Positions 6,828 through 17,700 of a DNA stretch of 26,392 nucleotides are shown here, one piece after another (within the stretch, counting starts at the first letter, position 1; the number at the start of each line of letters is the position of its first letter). Under the pieces are notes generated by a model. The model had not been told where the DNA came from, did no database searches, and saw only the letters and a program-made list of their open reading frames with translations. The stretch comes from a virus. Made by a program: the position numbers and the translations under genes. Location of the stretch: IMG/VR virus record IMGVR_UViG_3300042887_000442, positions 1 to 26,392 of that record. One strand, written 5' to 3'.

Positions 6828-9800
6828 TAGACCACCTCACTTAAGAATAATGTCATATCTGGGCCATTTGGTCCTCTAGAAAAATCAATATTGTAAACAA
6901 CAAACCTACTAGAAGAACTCGATGCCATACTAATACCATTTTCTCTGTAGTCTAAACTAACTATATCTCCTAGTTGTATTGTTGGTATAGAGAATATTTT
7001 GACACCAACTGACTTCCTTGGCTTTGTTGTTTTTTCAACCATCCACTTCATTAGACTTGTTGCTTCATCTTGTGACTGAATGTATGGTGCATCTAAGGCA
7101 AAATCTTTTTTGCCGTATGTCATTCTGCTTAACTTAATGTCTTGATAGTCTTGCTTAAACTTGTATGGATTTGATATTAACTTGTCAGCAACAAACTGTG
7201 GATTTGACTCAAGACTATTTCTATTAAAGTATTCATCAACTGTTAAGTTGTTATCTGATTGCTGAGTAAATGTAATTCCCTGAACTCTTAAATAATTTCC
7301 ACTTGTTTCGTCTAGGCTAAGAGCAGTATCTGTTGCATTAAAAATCATAAACTCCGCTCCGTAAGATCCTGCCCTAAAACCAGAAACAACATATCCCTTT
7401 ATCTTATTAAATGTCGGAGAAATCTTTGCAGTCAGTGCTGGATAAGCCTTATCATATTTAAAATTAAAAACTGCTGCTTCTCTCATTATGCTTCCAAACT
7501 CTTCAAAATATATGTCATACTTTGGTGGCTCAGAGGAACCTATGCCAGAAAGGTATGTGTTTTGGATTAGTCCACTTATTGCGTACTTTCTAAAAGATTC
7601 ATTTGCGTCAATCTCTGTATCTCCAAACACAGAGTTGACTGGTGCACCCAAAGAGAATGAAGTGTTCTGTGAATAGTTATTGCACAAAGCATAGACATTC
7701 TCAAACATTGCTCTCGATGAGCCTCTTGTAAATAATGCTATATTAGAGTATGCTGGAAGTGGATCATTGTCATCTACCGTCTTTACTAGTCTTCCGTTCA
7801 TGTAAAGATAGAATCTTCTTGTCTTTCCTATGTCTTCGTACTCTACTGCCAAATCATATACCGTTGGATTTTCCTCAGCAAACATTCTTGACTGACCAGT
7901 AAATCTTCCATCATCAACAGTAATTTGTGCTATACCATCCCAAAGTCCTATTGGTATTGCTTTTCCATTATCAGACTTTACCTTATAAAAGAAAACATTG
8001 CTAACACTTTCTCTATCTGTTTCTGAAAGATTTCCAATTCCAAGTGCTGCTATCTCAAAGTAGTATCCAACATTAGTAGTTGGGTTTAGCATGACGGCAA
8101 TGCCAGCAGATCCTCCAGCAATATTAATGTTTTTATCTGGTGTAGAACCATTTACAACATAGTAGGTAGAGGACCCATTTGATGTTTGACCACGATCTTC
8201 ATTGCTCTCTATCTTTCCAACTATTCTCATTCTTGTACCAAAATGCTTATACTTCTTGCCTGCCAAAGGCTTATGAACATATGAAATAAAGTTTCTTGGC
8301 TTTTCTTTAGTTGTAAAGTTTGGTCCAGTTAAAGAAAGCGCAGAAGACTGGATTGATCCTGGCAGTTGCTGAGTTTTTGTAGTTATTTCTCCAACAATTG
8401 CAGTTGACATAAAGTTTTTAATAATTCCAGACCTAGATGCTGTTCTTGCTAAAGCGTCGGCAGATATTGATGCATCTGTTAGTTTGCCAGCAGCATCAAT
8501 TGTTGTTGTTAGAGGAACTTCCTTTTTTTCAAACAAGTGCTCTGATGACATGTAGCAACCCTTTATATTGTCATCAGATTTCCAGTAGTCTGATATTCCA
8601 GCAGAATGCTCTACCACTGTTGTTCCAAACTGACCACGACCATGTTTAACTACTGGGCCATTTTGAAGTTTAACCACTCCAGATTGCTCAAAGTATTTCG
8701 GCTCTGCATAGATCCTTACAAGGCCAGTTGGATATATCTTTCCGTTGAAAGGAAGTTTAGAAAAATAATTTTGATAGTCTTCTATAGATGTTATCCATAC
8801 ATTTCCAAATCCAGTAACATTGTATTGAACTGCATCGTACTTAATAATTTCGCCTTGCGAATAAAAGTATCCATTATATCTTGTAATCCAGTATGCTGCT
8901 TCGCCAAGACTAAAAGTATTGTTAATAACTACGTTGTTTTTTACAACTGGAACATCTGCCGTAAGGTTGGAGTTAAGAGGTATTGCGCTCAAAACATATG
9001 ATGATTGAGTGTTAACTTCATTGTTTACAGACCTTGTGTTTTCTGTTCCAGAAACCTCCCATAAGAGTGCAGGCTTATATGTGTAGAATCTTTCTTCATC
9101 TAACAAACTAGCCTGTCTTAAAGAGCCGATAGATCTCTGAATATGTCTTGTTCTGTAGTTGATAACTCCATCATTATAAACATTGTTTGGTTGAACAGAT
9201 ACGGAAATAACATTTGCAAGTTTAGAATTGTTAACTGTTTTGTTTTTAATTTCTTTATCTTGAAAAAGATCTAATGTTCCCTTTAACTCAAAAGTTGTTG
9301 GTCTTTGTTCTTTAGTTGGCATGATATAGTCTTTACTCATCATAACAAAGTTATTATATTCGTCAAAGAACATGGCAGTCTGACTTGATACTGCTAGGTC
9401 TTGAAGAACCTCTGCAACGCTTTTGTCTGGACCAACAAAGAAATATGGAATTATTATTTCTTTTTCGTTTGCAACTCTTTTAAATGTATAATTAGAAAAA
9501 CCAATATAGTCTAACAAAAGACAAACTGCGGAACTTACAGATACCTCTGTCATTAATATTTGAGGGGCAGTGATTGATTCTAAATACCAATACATATCTC
9601 TTAAAGAAAGTGATACCGTCTTGCCCATTAGATCTTGTTTTGGAAACGAGTCTGAGTATAGTGTTTTAATTGGAACCCAATAGTCCCAGCCTGCAACATC
9701 AACAATAACCTCGTAGAACTTAAACTGTACATGTCTGTTTATATACTTTGCTATTATGCTTTCTGGGTTGTTTTCATTAAAGGCTTGATCATAGTCAAAT

Positions 9801-11125
9801 ATGTTTATGCTTCCATTAGAGGCAATTAACTGTCCAACGGGTAAACCGCTTATACCAAGATCTGAAGCACTCTTGTTAATTGAATAATCTAATGTTTTAT
9901 CAGAAACATTCAATACAAGTCTTGGAGACATTTCTATAAGGTCAAATGTTGCGTCTTTTACGTTCATGCTGTCTACAACAATTCTTATTCCAGATAGATA
10001 CTCGAACTCTCTATACTGTATTTTTCCATCCAATGATCTCAGAAATACATTTGGTGATGTTGCATCTACTACAAAGTTAGTAAGTCTATCAACCGTTTCG
10101 TCCTGTATATACCATCCATATTTTGGAGATATTACTGTGTAATCAGTACCGTTCCAGATATGAAACTTGCCCATATCATTTTCATTTTCCTTAATCAGGT
10201 ATGCATATCCAGTAACAGACTTCTCAGGCAAAAGACTTATGCTTGCATATACTTCTGCAAAAACAAAGTTTGCTCTCCACTCATCTGGAACAATTAATCC
10301 ATAAGCAATTTCTACATACCCATCACTTTTGATAATAGGAGATCCATCTGCTCTTCGTATTGCTGGATTAAAAGAGATTACGTCTTCCCAATTTCCATCT
10401 TTTAAAAACTGTATTTTCCATCTACTAGGAACTTTTTGATTTAGTTCTCCAAAGAATGGGTCAGCAAAAGCACCTGTTGGTGAAGAGAATGGTCCAAGAT
10501 TTTCTGTTCCAGTATGTGTTTGCATTTTAACAACAACTCTATTTGCTGGAACTCTTTCTTTGTACACAACAAATGGGCAAGCATCTTCTATAGAGTTTTG
10601 AGATCCTCTAACCTTTGATGCAATGCCGTACTCCTGCCCAGACTCAGTTCTGTATGATGTCCAATACTTAAACTTATCGTTTTTATCTGGCATATAGTAT
10701 CTTGGTCTATCTGCCATAAACAGATTTGGGTGGTGAACCATTGTTCCGTTGTCTTTAAAAAACACAGCCTTGTTAATTCCTGACCTTGGTCTAAACTGCT
10801 CAAAGCATGCCTCTAAAGAATAAAGAGTTTTTAACTTTTCTTTCTTTGTTAAAAATGTTGTTGGTATATCATTATTATCAAATGTTCCGTCTACTAAAAC
10901 ATCTGCATCAGTTGCATCAGTATAAAAATTTCCAGCATCATTAATATCAAAACTAGTTGGAAGAGAAGAATAAACAGAGCCAGCCTGAGTAGGTCTATAT
11001 CTATAGTTACCAATATGCTTTATATTGGTTGGTATATTCATGTTCCATTCTGCTGTAATTATTGACTTGTTTCTTATAGTTGGCGAAGTCTCTAAAAATG
11101 TTTGCAGGTCTTTATCTTCAAACAT
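6827..11125 (-). CDS. Tail hub / tail-tip protein with lectin-like domain (1432 aa)
   Basis: Large tail-tip protein (Tal/hub position). The central part around residues 520-620 (SVAEVLQDLAVSSQTAMFFD, NNFVMMSKDY) fits baseplate-hub folds, and the C-terminus (KIFSIPTIQLGDIVSLDYRE, ending LFLSEVV) matches the closing domain of hub proteins that sit on the tail tube. Between about 940 and 1145 lies a concanavalin/LamG-like segment (GIAVMLNPTTNVGYYFEIAA, RRFYLYMNGRLVKTVDD, SNIALFTRGSS), a typical glycan-binding sandwich. The ATG lies behind GGAAGAGG and overlaps the preceding stop (TAATG). Together with the gene before it, it probably closes the tail and contacts the host surface. No peptidase motif was recognised. 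Confidence 0.78.
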   Translation of the reverse strand: MFEDKDLQTFLETSPTIRNKSIITAEWNMNIPTNIKHIGNYRYRPTQAGSVYSSLPTSFDINDAGNFYTDATDADVLVDGTFDNNDIPTTFLTKKEKLKTLYSLEACFEQFRPRSGINKAVFFKDNGTMVHHPNLFMADRPRYYMPDKNDKFKYWTSYRTESGQEYGIASKVRGSQNSIEDACPFVVYKERVPANRVVVKMQTHTGTENLGPFSSPTGAFADPFFGELNQKVPSRWKIQFLKDGNWEDVISFNPAIRRADGSPIIKSDGYVEIAYGLIVPDEWRANFVFAEVYASISLLPEKSVTGYAYLIKENENDMGKFHIWNGTDYTVISPKYGWYIQDETVDRLTNFVVDATSPNVFLRSLDGKIQYREFEYLSGIRIVVDSMNVKDATFDLIEMSPRLVLNVSDKTLDYSINKSASDLGISGLPVGQLIASNGSINIFDYDQAFNENNPESIIAKYINRHVQFKFYEVIVDVAGWDYWVPIKTLYSDSFPKQDLMGKTVSLSLRDMYWYLESITAPQILMTEVSVSSAVCLLLDYIGFSNYTFKRVANEKEIIIPYFFVGPDKSVAEVLQDLAVSSQTAMFFDEYNNFVMMSKDYIMPTKEQRPTTFELKGTLDLFQDKEIKNKTVNNSKLANVISVSVQPNNVYNDGVINYRTRHIQRSIGSLRQASLLDEERFYTYKPALLWEVSGTENTRSVNNEVNTQSSYVLSAIPLNSNLTADVPVVKNNVVINNTFSLGEAAYWITRYNGYFYSQGEIIKYDAVQYNVTGFGNVWITSIEDYQNYFSKLPFNGKIYPTGLVRIYAEPKYFEQSGVVKLQNGPVVKHGRGQFGTTVVEHSAGISDYWKSDDNIKGCYMSSEHLFEKKEVPLTTTIDAAGKLTDASISADALARTASRSGIIKNFMSTAIVGEITTKTQQLPGSIQSSALSLTGPNFTTKEKPRNFISYVHKPLAGKKYKHFGTRMRIVGKIESNEDRGQTSNGSSTYYVVNGSTPDKNINIAGGSAGIAVMLNPTTNVGYYFEIAALGIGNLSETDRESVSNVFFYKVKSDNGKAIPIGLWDGIAQITVDDGRFTGQSRMFAEENPTVYDLAVEYEDIGKTRRFYLYMNGRLVKTVDDNDPLPAYSNIALFTRGSSRAMFENVYALCNNYSQNTSFSLGAPVNSVFGDTEIDANESFRKYAISGLIQNTYLSGIGSSEPPKYDIYFEEFGSIMREAAVFNFKYDKAYPALTAKISPTFNKIKGYVVSGFRAGSYGAEFMIFNATDTALSLDETSGNYLRVQGITFTQQSDNNLTVDEYFNRNSLESNPQFVADKLISNPYKFKQDYQDIKLSRMTYGKKDFALDAPYIQSQDEATSLMKWMVEKTTKPRKSVGVKIFSIPTIQLGDIVSLDYRENGISMASSSSSRFVVYNIDFSRGPNGPDMTLFLSEVV

Positions 11126-11769
11126 TATACCTCTTCCAGACTTACTGAGACATTCCAGTAATCAAACTTTGTTCCTCTTTTTTCAACAGAGTAAGAAAAG
11201 TCACTAATAAACATTTCAATGAGTTGATTGTATTGCTGAAGATGATCATAGGGGTCTGGAGTTCCTTTAAAAATTCCTTTTCTATCGTATGCAAGAAAGA
11301 CCCAAAAAGATCCCTTATGTGCATCATACCATTCAAGCATGTCTGCTCCTCCTGCACCACCATCTGTTGTGTATGACTTATATGGAGACAGTCCAGTTAC
11401 AACATCAAAGGAAGGAACATCTGCGTGAGATCTAGATGGGATCATATTCCAACTTGTACTTAATCTAAGTTTATCTGCTATGTGGTAAGACCTCATGCGA
11501 CCATTAATCATTCTCTCACGCTTTTCAATTCTTTCTTCTGAGAACTCTAGTGGCTGTCTATTGTCATCGGTAATTAATAAAAATTGATCCAAAAGACTCT
11601 GATCTTCAACGCTTTCTGGGTCTACACCAATCTCATATCCATTTGGCACATAAAGACCATTCTTTAGGGTTCCAGTGTTTTCTGACCACAGCATACCACT
11701 TGGTCTATGATACTTTTTACGACCCTGGATATAAGTTACCCTAGGATCTATCTCTTCTTCATCGGCCAT
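11125..11769 (-). CDS. Distal tail (Dit)-like minor tail protein
   Basis: 214 residues, directly after the tape measure gene where the distal tail protein normally lies. Features: WSENTGTLKNGLYVPNGYEI, DKLRLSTSWNMIPSRSHADV, MLEWYDAHKGSFWVFLAYDR and a C-terminal FISDFSYSVEKRGTKFDYWN followed by VSVSLEEV, which ends as tail-tube/Dit beta domains do. It overlaps the tape measure 3' end by 11 bases and has a GAGGGGTG ribosome site inside that gene. Role as the ring joining tube and hub is inferred from position and general pattern. Confidence 0.65.
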   Translation of the reverse strand: MADEEEIDPRVTYIQGRKKYHRPSGMLWSENTGTLKNGLYVPNGYEIGVDPESVEDQSLLDQFLLITDDNRQPLEFSEERIEKRERMINGRMRSYHIADKLRLSTSWNMIPSRSHADVPSFDVVTGLSPYKSYTTDGGAGGADMLEWYDAHKGSFWVFLAYDRKGIFKGTPDPYDHLQQYNQLIEMFISDFSYSVEKRGTKFDYWNVSVSLEEV

Positions 11770-14700
11770 TTAAGGACACCCCTCTAATTCTTCTATCGTC
11801 AACCCTCTTAATTGTTGACATTACCGCTTGTGCAATATCATTTGGATTTGCATCTGTCTTAGCATTAACTGTTAATGTATATGTATTATTATACACTGTA
11901 CCGCCAATAGAATCGCCATTATTTATTTTTCTCATATTGTCCACACCGTAAGAATCAACAGCATACTTGCTCATAATAAACTCTCCTGGAGTTAGCATTG
12001 CAGGGACTGTATCCGTACCCTTTGCAAAACCGCCAAGCGCAAACATCTTTGGAATGATTCCACCCTTAGCCTTATACTTAGGAGGAATAAATGTACTTCC
12101 TTGATATACGCCAGTTCCTGGAACAAGTGTTTTCCCTTGTGTTGTAGGAGCCAAGGTTGGGAAAAGTGGCTTTGGTGCAGGCTTTGGTGCAGGCTTTGGT
12201 GCTTGGATATTATCTGGTATTCCGTTTTTGTCTAAGTCTTTAGGTGCTGGAGCAACAGGTCTTGCAACCATTATTGGTGGGAATGCCTTTGCAACAGATC
12301 CCGTTCCTGGAATGCCAGTTCCTGGTACAGGTGTTAGGACTGTCTTTGGTGGTGCCTGAATATAATCTGGAATACCATTTTTATCATCATCCTTAAAACT
12401 AGGAGTAGGGGTAGGCGTTGGAGTTGGAGTTGGCCTTGGGAGTATTTCTGGGAATATGTTTGTATCTCTAACGCACTTTCCTTGTGCATTCATTACTGTA
12501 CCTGCTGGGCAAGGTGAAGGTGTTGGTGTTGGAGTTGGAGTTGGAGTTGGAGTTGGAGTTGGTGTTGGTGTTGGTGTTGGAGTAGGTGTTGGTGTTGGTG
12601 TTGGTGTTGGTGTTGGTGTTGGTGTTGGTGTTGGAGTAGGTGTTGGTGTTGGTGTTGTGTTAAACTTATAGCCTCCACTTGGATCTAGTGTTGAAGTGCC
12701 ATCAGGGAATACATCCTTTCCACCGTACATATCTATTAGGGTTTTATAGTATGGCAACGACTTCTCAATAGAGTCAACAAAGTCTTTTGCTCTAACTCTT
12801 GCAATATCTACTTGATTTGCAATTCTTTCCCATTCGTCTCTTGTCTTTTCTGCAACCTTAATTCCTTCTATTTGTACCTTAAGGTCAATCTCTTTCAGCC
12901 TTATATTTTCTTGGTTAGGCTCTATTATTTCTTCTTCTTTTTTAAATATATCATCCTGCAAAGCATTGATTTCTTCTTCAAGTTGCTTTCTAGTTTTTCT
13001 TTTTTTATCAGTTTTATCAAAACCAGTTACCCTAGACAACTCAAATTCTCTAGACTTTTCGACTGCTTCTTTTTCTTTCGTTACTGCATCTGCTGCTTGC
13101 TGTGCCCTCATGTCTTGAGCAGCACGGGCTGCAGCAGCAATATCTCCTGAAGTTAATGCCTCGGCAAGAGTTAGTTGGCTCTTTTGTTGTTGTGAAATTG
13201 CAGCATTAGCCTTTTCAACTTCGTTAAGAGCCTTAATTCTTTCGTCATACTTGTCGTTAATTTTTTGCTCTTGATCCTCAATAGATCTTAGCGCTGCTTC
13301 TTTGTCATCAATATTGTATTCTATTAGTGCTATTTCGTTTTGTGCCTTTTCAATATCTTTATTTAGTTTGTCTGTGTTTAGTTCAAACTCTAGTTGTATT
13401 GCTTTTTCTTCTACATCAAACTTTTCCATTGCATCTCCGTAGACTTTATTAAACAAGTCTTCATAAAGTCCAATGGTTTGCTTTAGCCCTGCAAGTCTTT
13501 CTTGGAATGAATCTATTGAGTCGCTTAATGCTTCTTCTGCTTTTTCAATTTCAGCATTTAATCTTTTCCTTTGGTCAGAACCCATTGGTGCGTTATTGCG
13601 TCTAGTCTTTAGTCTTGCAAGGGCGCTTGTTTGTGAAACTATAGAACTTTCTAATGCCTTAAGATTTTCATCTGAGTCAATAGCAAAAGCAGATAAAGGA
13701 TCTGTCTTTGCAATATCTTTTAATCTTTTTTCTTGAAGTCTATCTTTTTTAAGTTGATCTGTATCTGTTTTAACACTTTTTACTGCTGCAGATCTTTCTT
13801 GTGCTGCTGTCAAAACTTTATACTTTCCAATTAGAGTATTAAGTGTTTTTTCGTTTACACCATTTGCAATTGATGCTGCTATTGCTTTTTCAGAAATCAA
13901 CTCGTATGCATCTGCAACTGGAACACCTAGTTTAGAAAGTTTGTCAAAAGCAATGCTTTGATTTTCGATAGTCTTGAGTTGTGACTCCATGTCGCTGTTC
14001 CAGTCACCCATGGTTATTGAGTTAAGGGCCTCTTGAATATTTTTGGCATCTCTCTTTAATGCTATGATGTTTCCCTTATTGTCAAACTTAAACAAAGAAT
14101 TCTTTTTCTTTTCGTATTCTTTTGGATCCATACCCACAATAAGAGATATAAGGTCTTCGCTTCCACCAAGGCCTCTTAGATCGTTTTCAATTCCGCTGAA
14201 AACATCAATTGTTTTCTTTCCACCAAACAAGTTATCCAAAACTTTGCGTGAAGCGCTCCATCCTTCTGTTACCTTGATTTGATTCTTTCTTACATCTCTA
14301 AGTTTTTTAACTAAGTCATCTAGTGGTGAAGACTGAACTTTTGCTCCACTGCTACTGCTTGATCCGTCTCCAGGCAAAGCAACAGAAGTGTCTGCAGAAG
14401 CCTTTGTAATGGCTGTAGCATTTTCTGCTGCAAAGTTAACATACTCTGTAGGCTTCTTTCCCTTGTTCGCTGCTTGCCAGGCTTCAAACGCTTTTATCTG
14501 TGCTGGATCTCCCTGAATGCTTAACTGTGTGGCAAGTGCTGTTGTATAAACTACTTGCTGTGCAGGATCTAGTGAGTTAAAATATGTTGCGTCTGCGTTA
14601 AGGGCCTTTAGTGCATCTCCTCCTATTGTTTTTGCAGCAAAGTCAATAGACATCTTGCCCTTCTTTGCTTCAAGGGTATCAATTATTCCCTTAAGGTTTG

Positions 14701-17700
14701 CAGCAGCAGTTGGATTTTTTAAGAAATAGTCTACGCTAATTTTTGCTGGAATAACGTTGTCATACATTGTCAACTTACCAAAAAAGTCTTGAAAGTCTTG
14801 GGCTTCCTTTCCAGATTTCTTTTTTATCTGAAGAAGATACTCTTTCTTTAATTTGTCATTATCACCAAAGCCCTTGACAACGTTTAGTGTTTCTCCTGCA
14901 AACTTTCCGCCAAACTGTCCTACCAATCCAAGGACAATCTCTTGATCGGCCTTGTCTGTAAATGTTGAAAAAAGATCAATGATTTGCTGTGGGTTTAAGG
15001 ATCCTGTTTGTAACTCTAACTTAACAGCCATCTTTTGCTCTGCTGAAAGTTTTGAGTCCTGAATTGATGTCTGTGCTAGTGGAACCATATCTTCATACAC
15101 GGTATCTTTGTACTTCTTAGTAATAGACTTATTTATACCGCCTTCGTATGCTGTTCTAACATCTAAACTGCTAGAACTATAGTTAGCCAATATCTGATCT
15201 TTAGTTACCTTGTTGGCATTTAGAAGTTTAATTCTGTCTTCCTGGTACTTTGTTTCAAGTTCGTTTGCTTCATTAATCTTACCTTGAACTCTAAGAAGTT
15301 CAATTTTCTTTTGATACTGTAAATCAAAAGAATCAAGAAGTTCTTGTCCTTGTTCTAGTGCCATTCTATCCATAGCAACTGATGCGCCAGTGCTTTCGCC
15401 AATTCTTTTTCCTCTATCTTTGTATGCAAGAATTCCTCCAGCGACACCTCCGATAATAGTACCAGCAACTGCTCCTATAGCACTTGTTATTGGAGCAAAT
15501 GGACCACCAAGCAAACCTACTGACGCTCCTATTGCTGCTCCAGCACCAGCACCTGCTGCGACTCCGCCAACACCTCTGATCATATCTTGTCCTATTCCTC
15601 CAGACTTAGACATGTTCTTATTTGCTACAGCGACTCTATCCCTTGTTTGCTCGATCATTTTAAGTCTAACTTCATACGGATTATTTTCTAAGTTTTCTCC
15701 ATTTGGGCCAAGCATTTCTGTAATTTTTCCTATTACCTTTATTCCAAATGTATAGTCGCCAAGTTCTGCACCAAGGTTAGCAGCAACAGACTTTGCCTGA
15801 TCCAAAGACATTGCTCCAGACATTACAGCATTTTGTAACTGTGCTGCTGTTGAATCTGTTGTTTTCCCAGTTCCTCCAGCCTTACCAATATTTTGAATAA
15901 TAGACTTTCCTAGATCTGACTTTACAAATGATTGTCCAAAAGTGTTCTTTCCAGTCTGGATTGGAAGAGGATTAAACTTAGCACTTCTTCTCTTGTCCAT
16001 AATCTCACTAGCAGAAACCTTTCCAGCAGACTTTGAAAGTTCAACCATTGCATCTTTTCCAACACCCATTGCACTGGCTAGTTCAAATGCAGAGTTTTGG
16101 GCTTTGTCAAATTGAATCCTCATGTATGCATATGCTGCAATCACAACTCCGATTCCTGCTGCAAGTGCTGTAAACTTATTTTGAAGCATTGGCATAATCA
16201 TAGAAATTCCCATAAGTGGCATCATTATTTTTGTTGCCAACTCTCCTACCTGGCCAGGAATCATAGAGGCCATCATTGCAACACCTGATGCAGCCATAAC
16301 TCCACCAGTCATTCCCATTCCTGGGCCCTTGCCTGCTTGTACCCTTGCTTGTCTTTTCGCTTCTCTATTTTCAGAATATGCTTTTATTCTTGAAGATAAG
16401 GTTTGTCTTTTTGCTGACTCTGCAACAGTTGGATTGATAACTGATGCTGGAACTCCTACATTGCTTCCTAACAGACTTCTCTTTTGAGCATTACGTCTTA
16501 TAGACTTTGCAACTGGATCAATTGGTCCCGTTCCGTATAGGGCAGTTCTAGACTTAGCAGCCATTGCCTGCGTAGCCCTCTCACGCTTTTCTAGTTGACG
16601 ACGAACAGACTTTGCATCTGCATCTATCGGCCCAGTTCCATAAAGTGCTGTTCTGGATGCTGCAGCAGCAGACTGAGATATCGTTGTTCCAATCTTGGTT
16701 CCTACAGCCTTAGCCTCTGCAATAGATCCTCTTGCTCCACTAATAATTGCAGAGTCTGCTGTTCCGCTTACTTCTGGAGCATTAGCCTGTCCAGGAATAA
16801 CGAACTTGCCAACTCGTCTTGTCTTTTTTGGCTTCTGTCTAACACTTCCATTTTCTATTTCTGACTGTGACATGAGTCTTGTATCTGCTGACCCAGCAGA
16901 AGACTTAACGTTTGATGGAAGTGGCTCTGTCTTTGGTTTTCTTGTTTTCTTAGTTTCGTTATCTTGAACAACTTCATCTGGCTTAACAGCAATAGATGTG
17001 TGAAGTTTATGTATTTCTTTCCAGTCTACTTTTTCTTTTAGTCTGTCAAGCATTGATGTATAAAGTGGCTTGTCTGCATCTGTTAGTTGTAACTTTGGAA
17101 TTAGTCTTTCAAGGTTTTTAATAGACTTTTTAACTTCTTTTTCCATCATTGATTCAAATTGTTCTGCTGACATGCTCTTTGCAATATCTGCAGTTTGATT
17201 TCCAAACCAGAAAGGAGATCTTGCAGCAGCATCTCCCTTGACACCACTTAAGTTAATTCCTGCCATCTCAGCAATAGAAGGCATCTTCTTTGCATACTCT
17301 CGCTCTCCTGATGCCTTAGTAAATACTCCAGCAGTTCCTACATCTGTTAATACATTGCCACCAAGATTACCTCTTTTTAGATCTTTATCTCCACGAAGGC
17401 TTGCTGCAAGCAATTGCTTAATGTATTGTTTTTTAGTAAACTTCTTCGGAATTGTGTCTGGATCAAACTTTGGATCATACGGAGACTCAAGGGCATACAT
17501 TGTCTTTCCAGTTTCTGGATCTTGTATTATTCTTAACTCTTGTTTTGGAGTTTCAAGTCCATGAACTTCTCTAGCAATCCTTGTTGCTCTTAGTTCTGCC
17601 ATTGCAGATCTTTCATCTATCATTGGTTTTACATAAACCTTGTTTCCATCTTGATCTATGTGAACACCAGAAAGATGTCTTGCACCAACATTACTATAGC

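Noticed and set aside
12518-12658. Tandem repeat as CRISPR, replication iteron or attachment site
   Set aside because: It is a continuous 6-base repeat in frame with the tape measure protein, without spacers.
12456-12671. Plus-strand frame coding a Gly-Val repeat, and minus-strand frame coding a His-Gln repeat
   Set aside because: Both are other-frame readings of the hexamer repeat in the tape measure gene; no ribosome site or supporting context.
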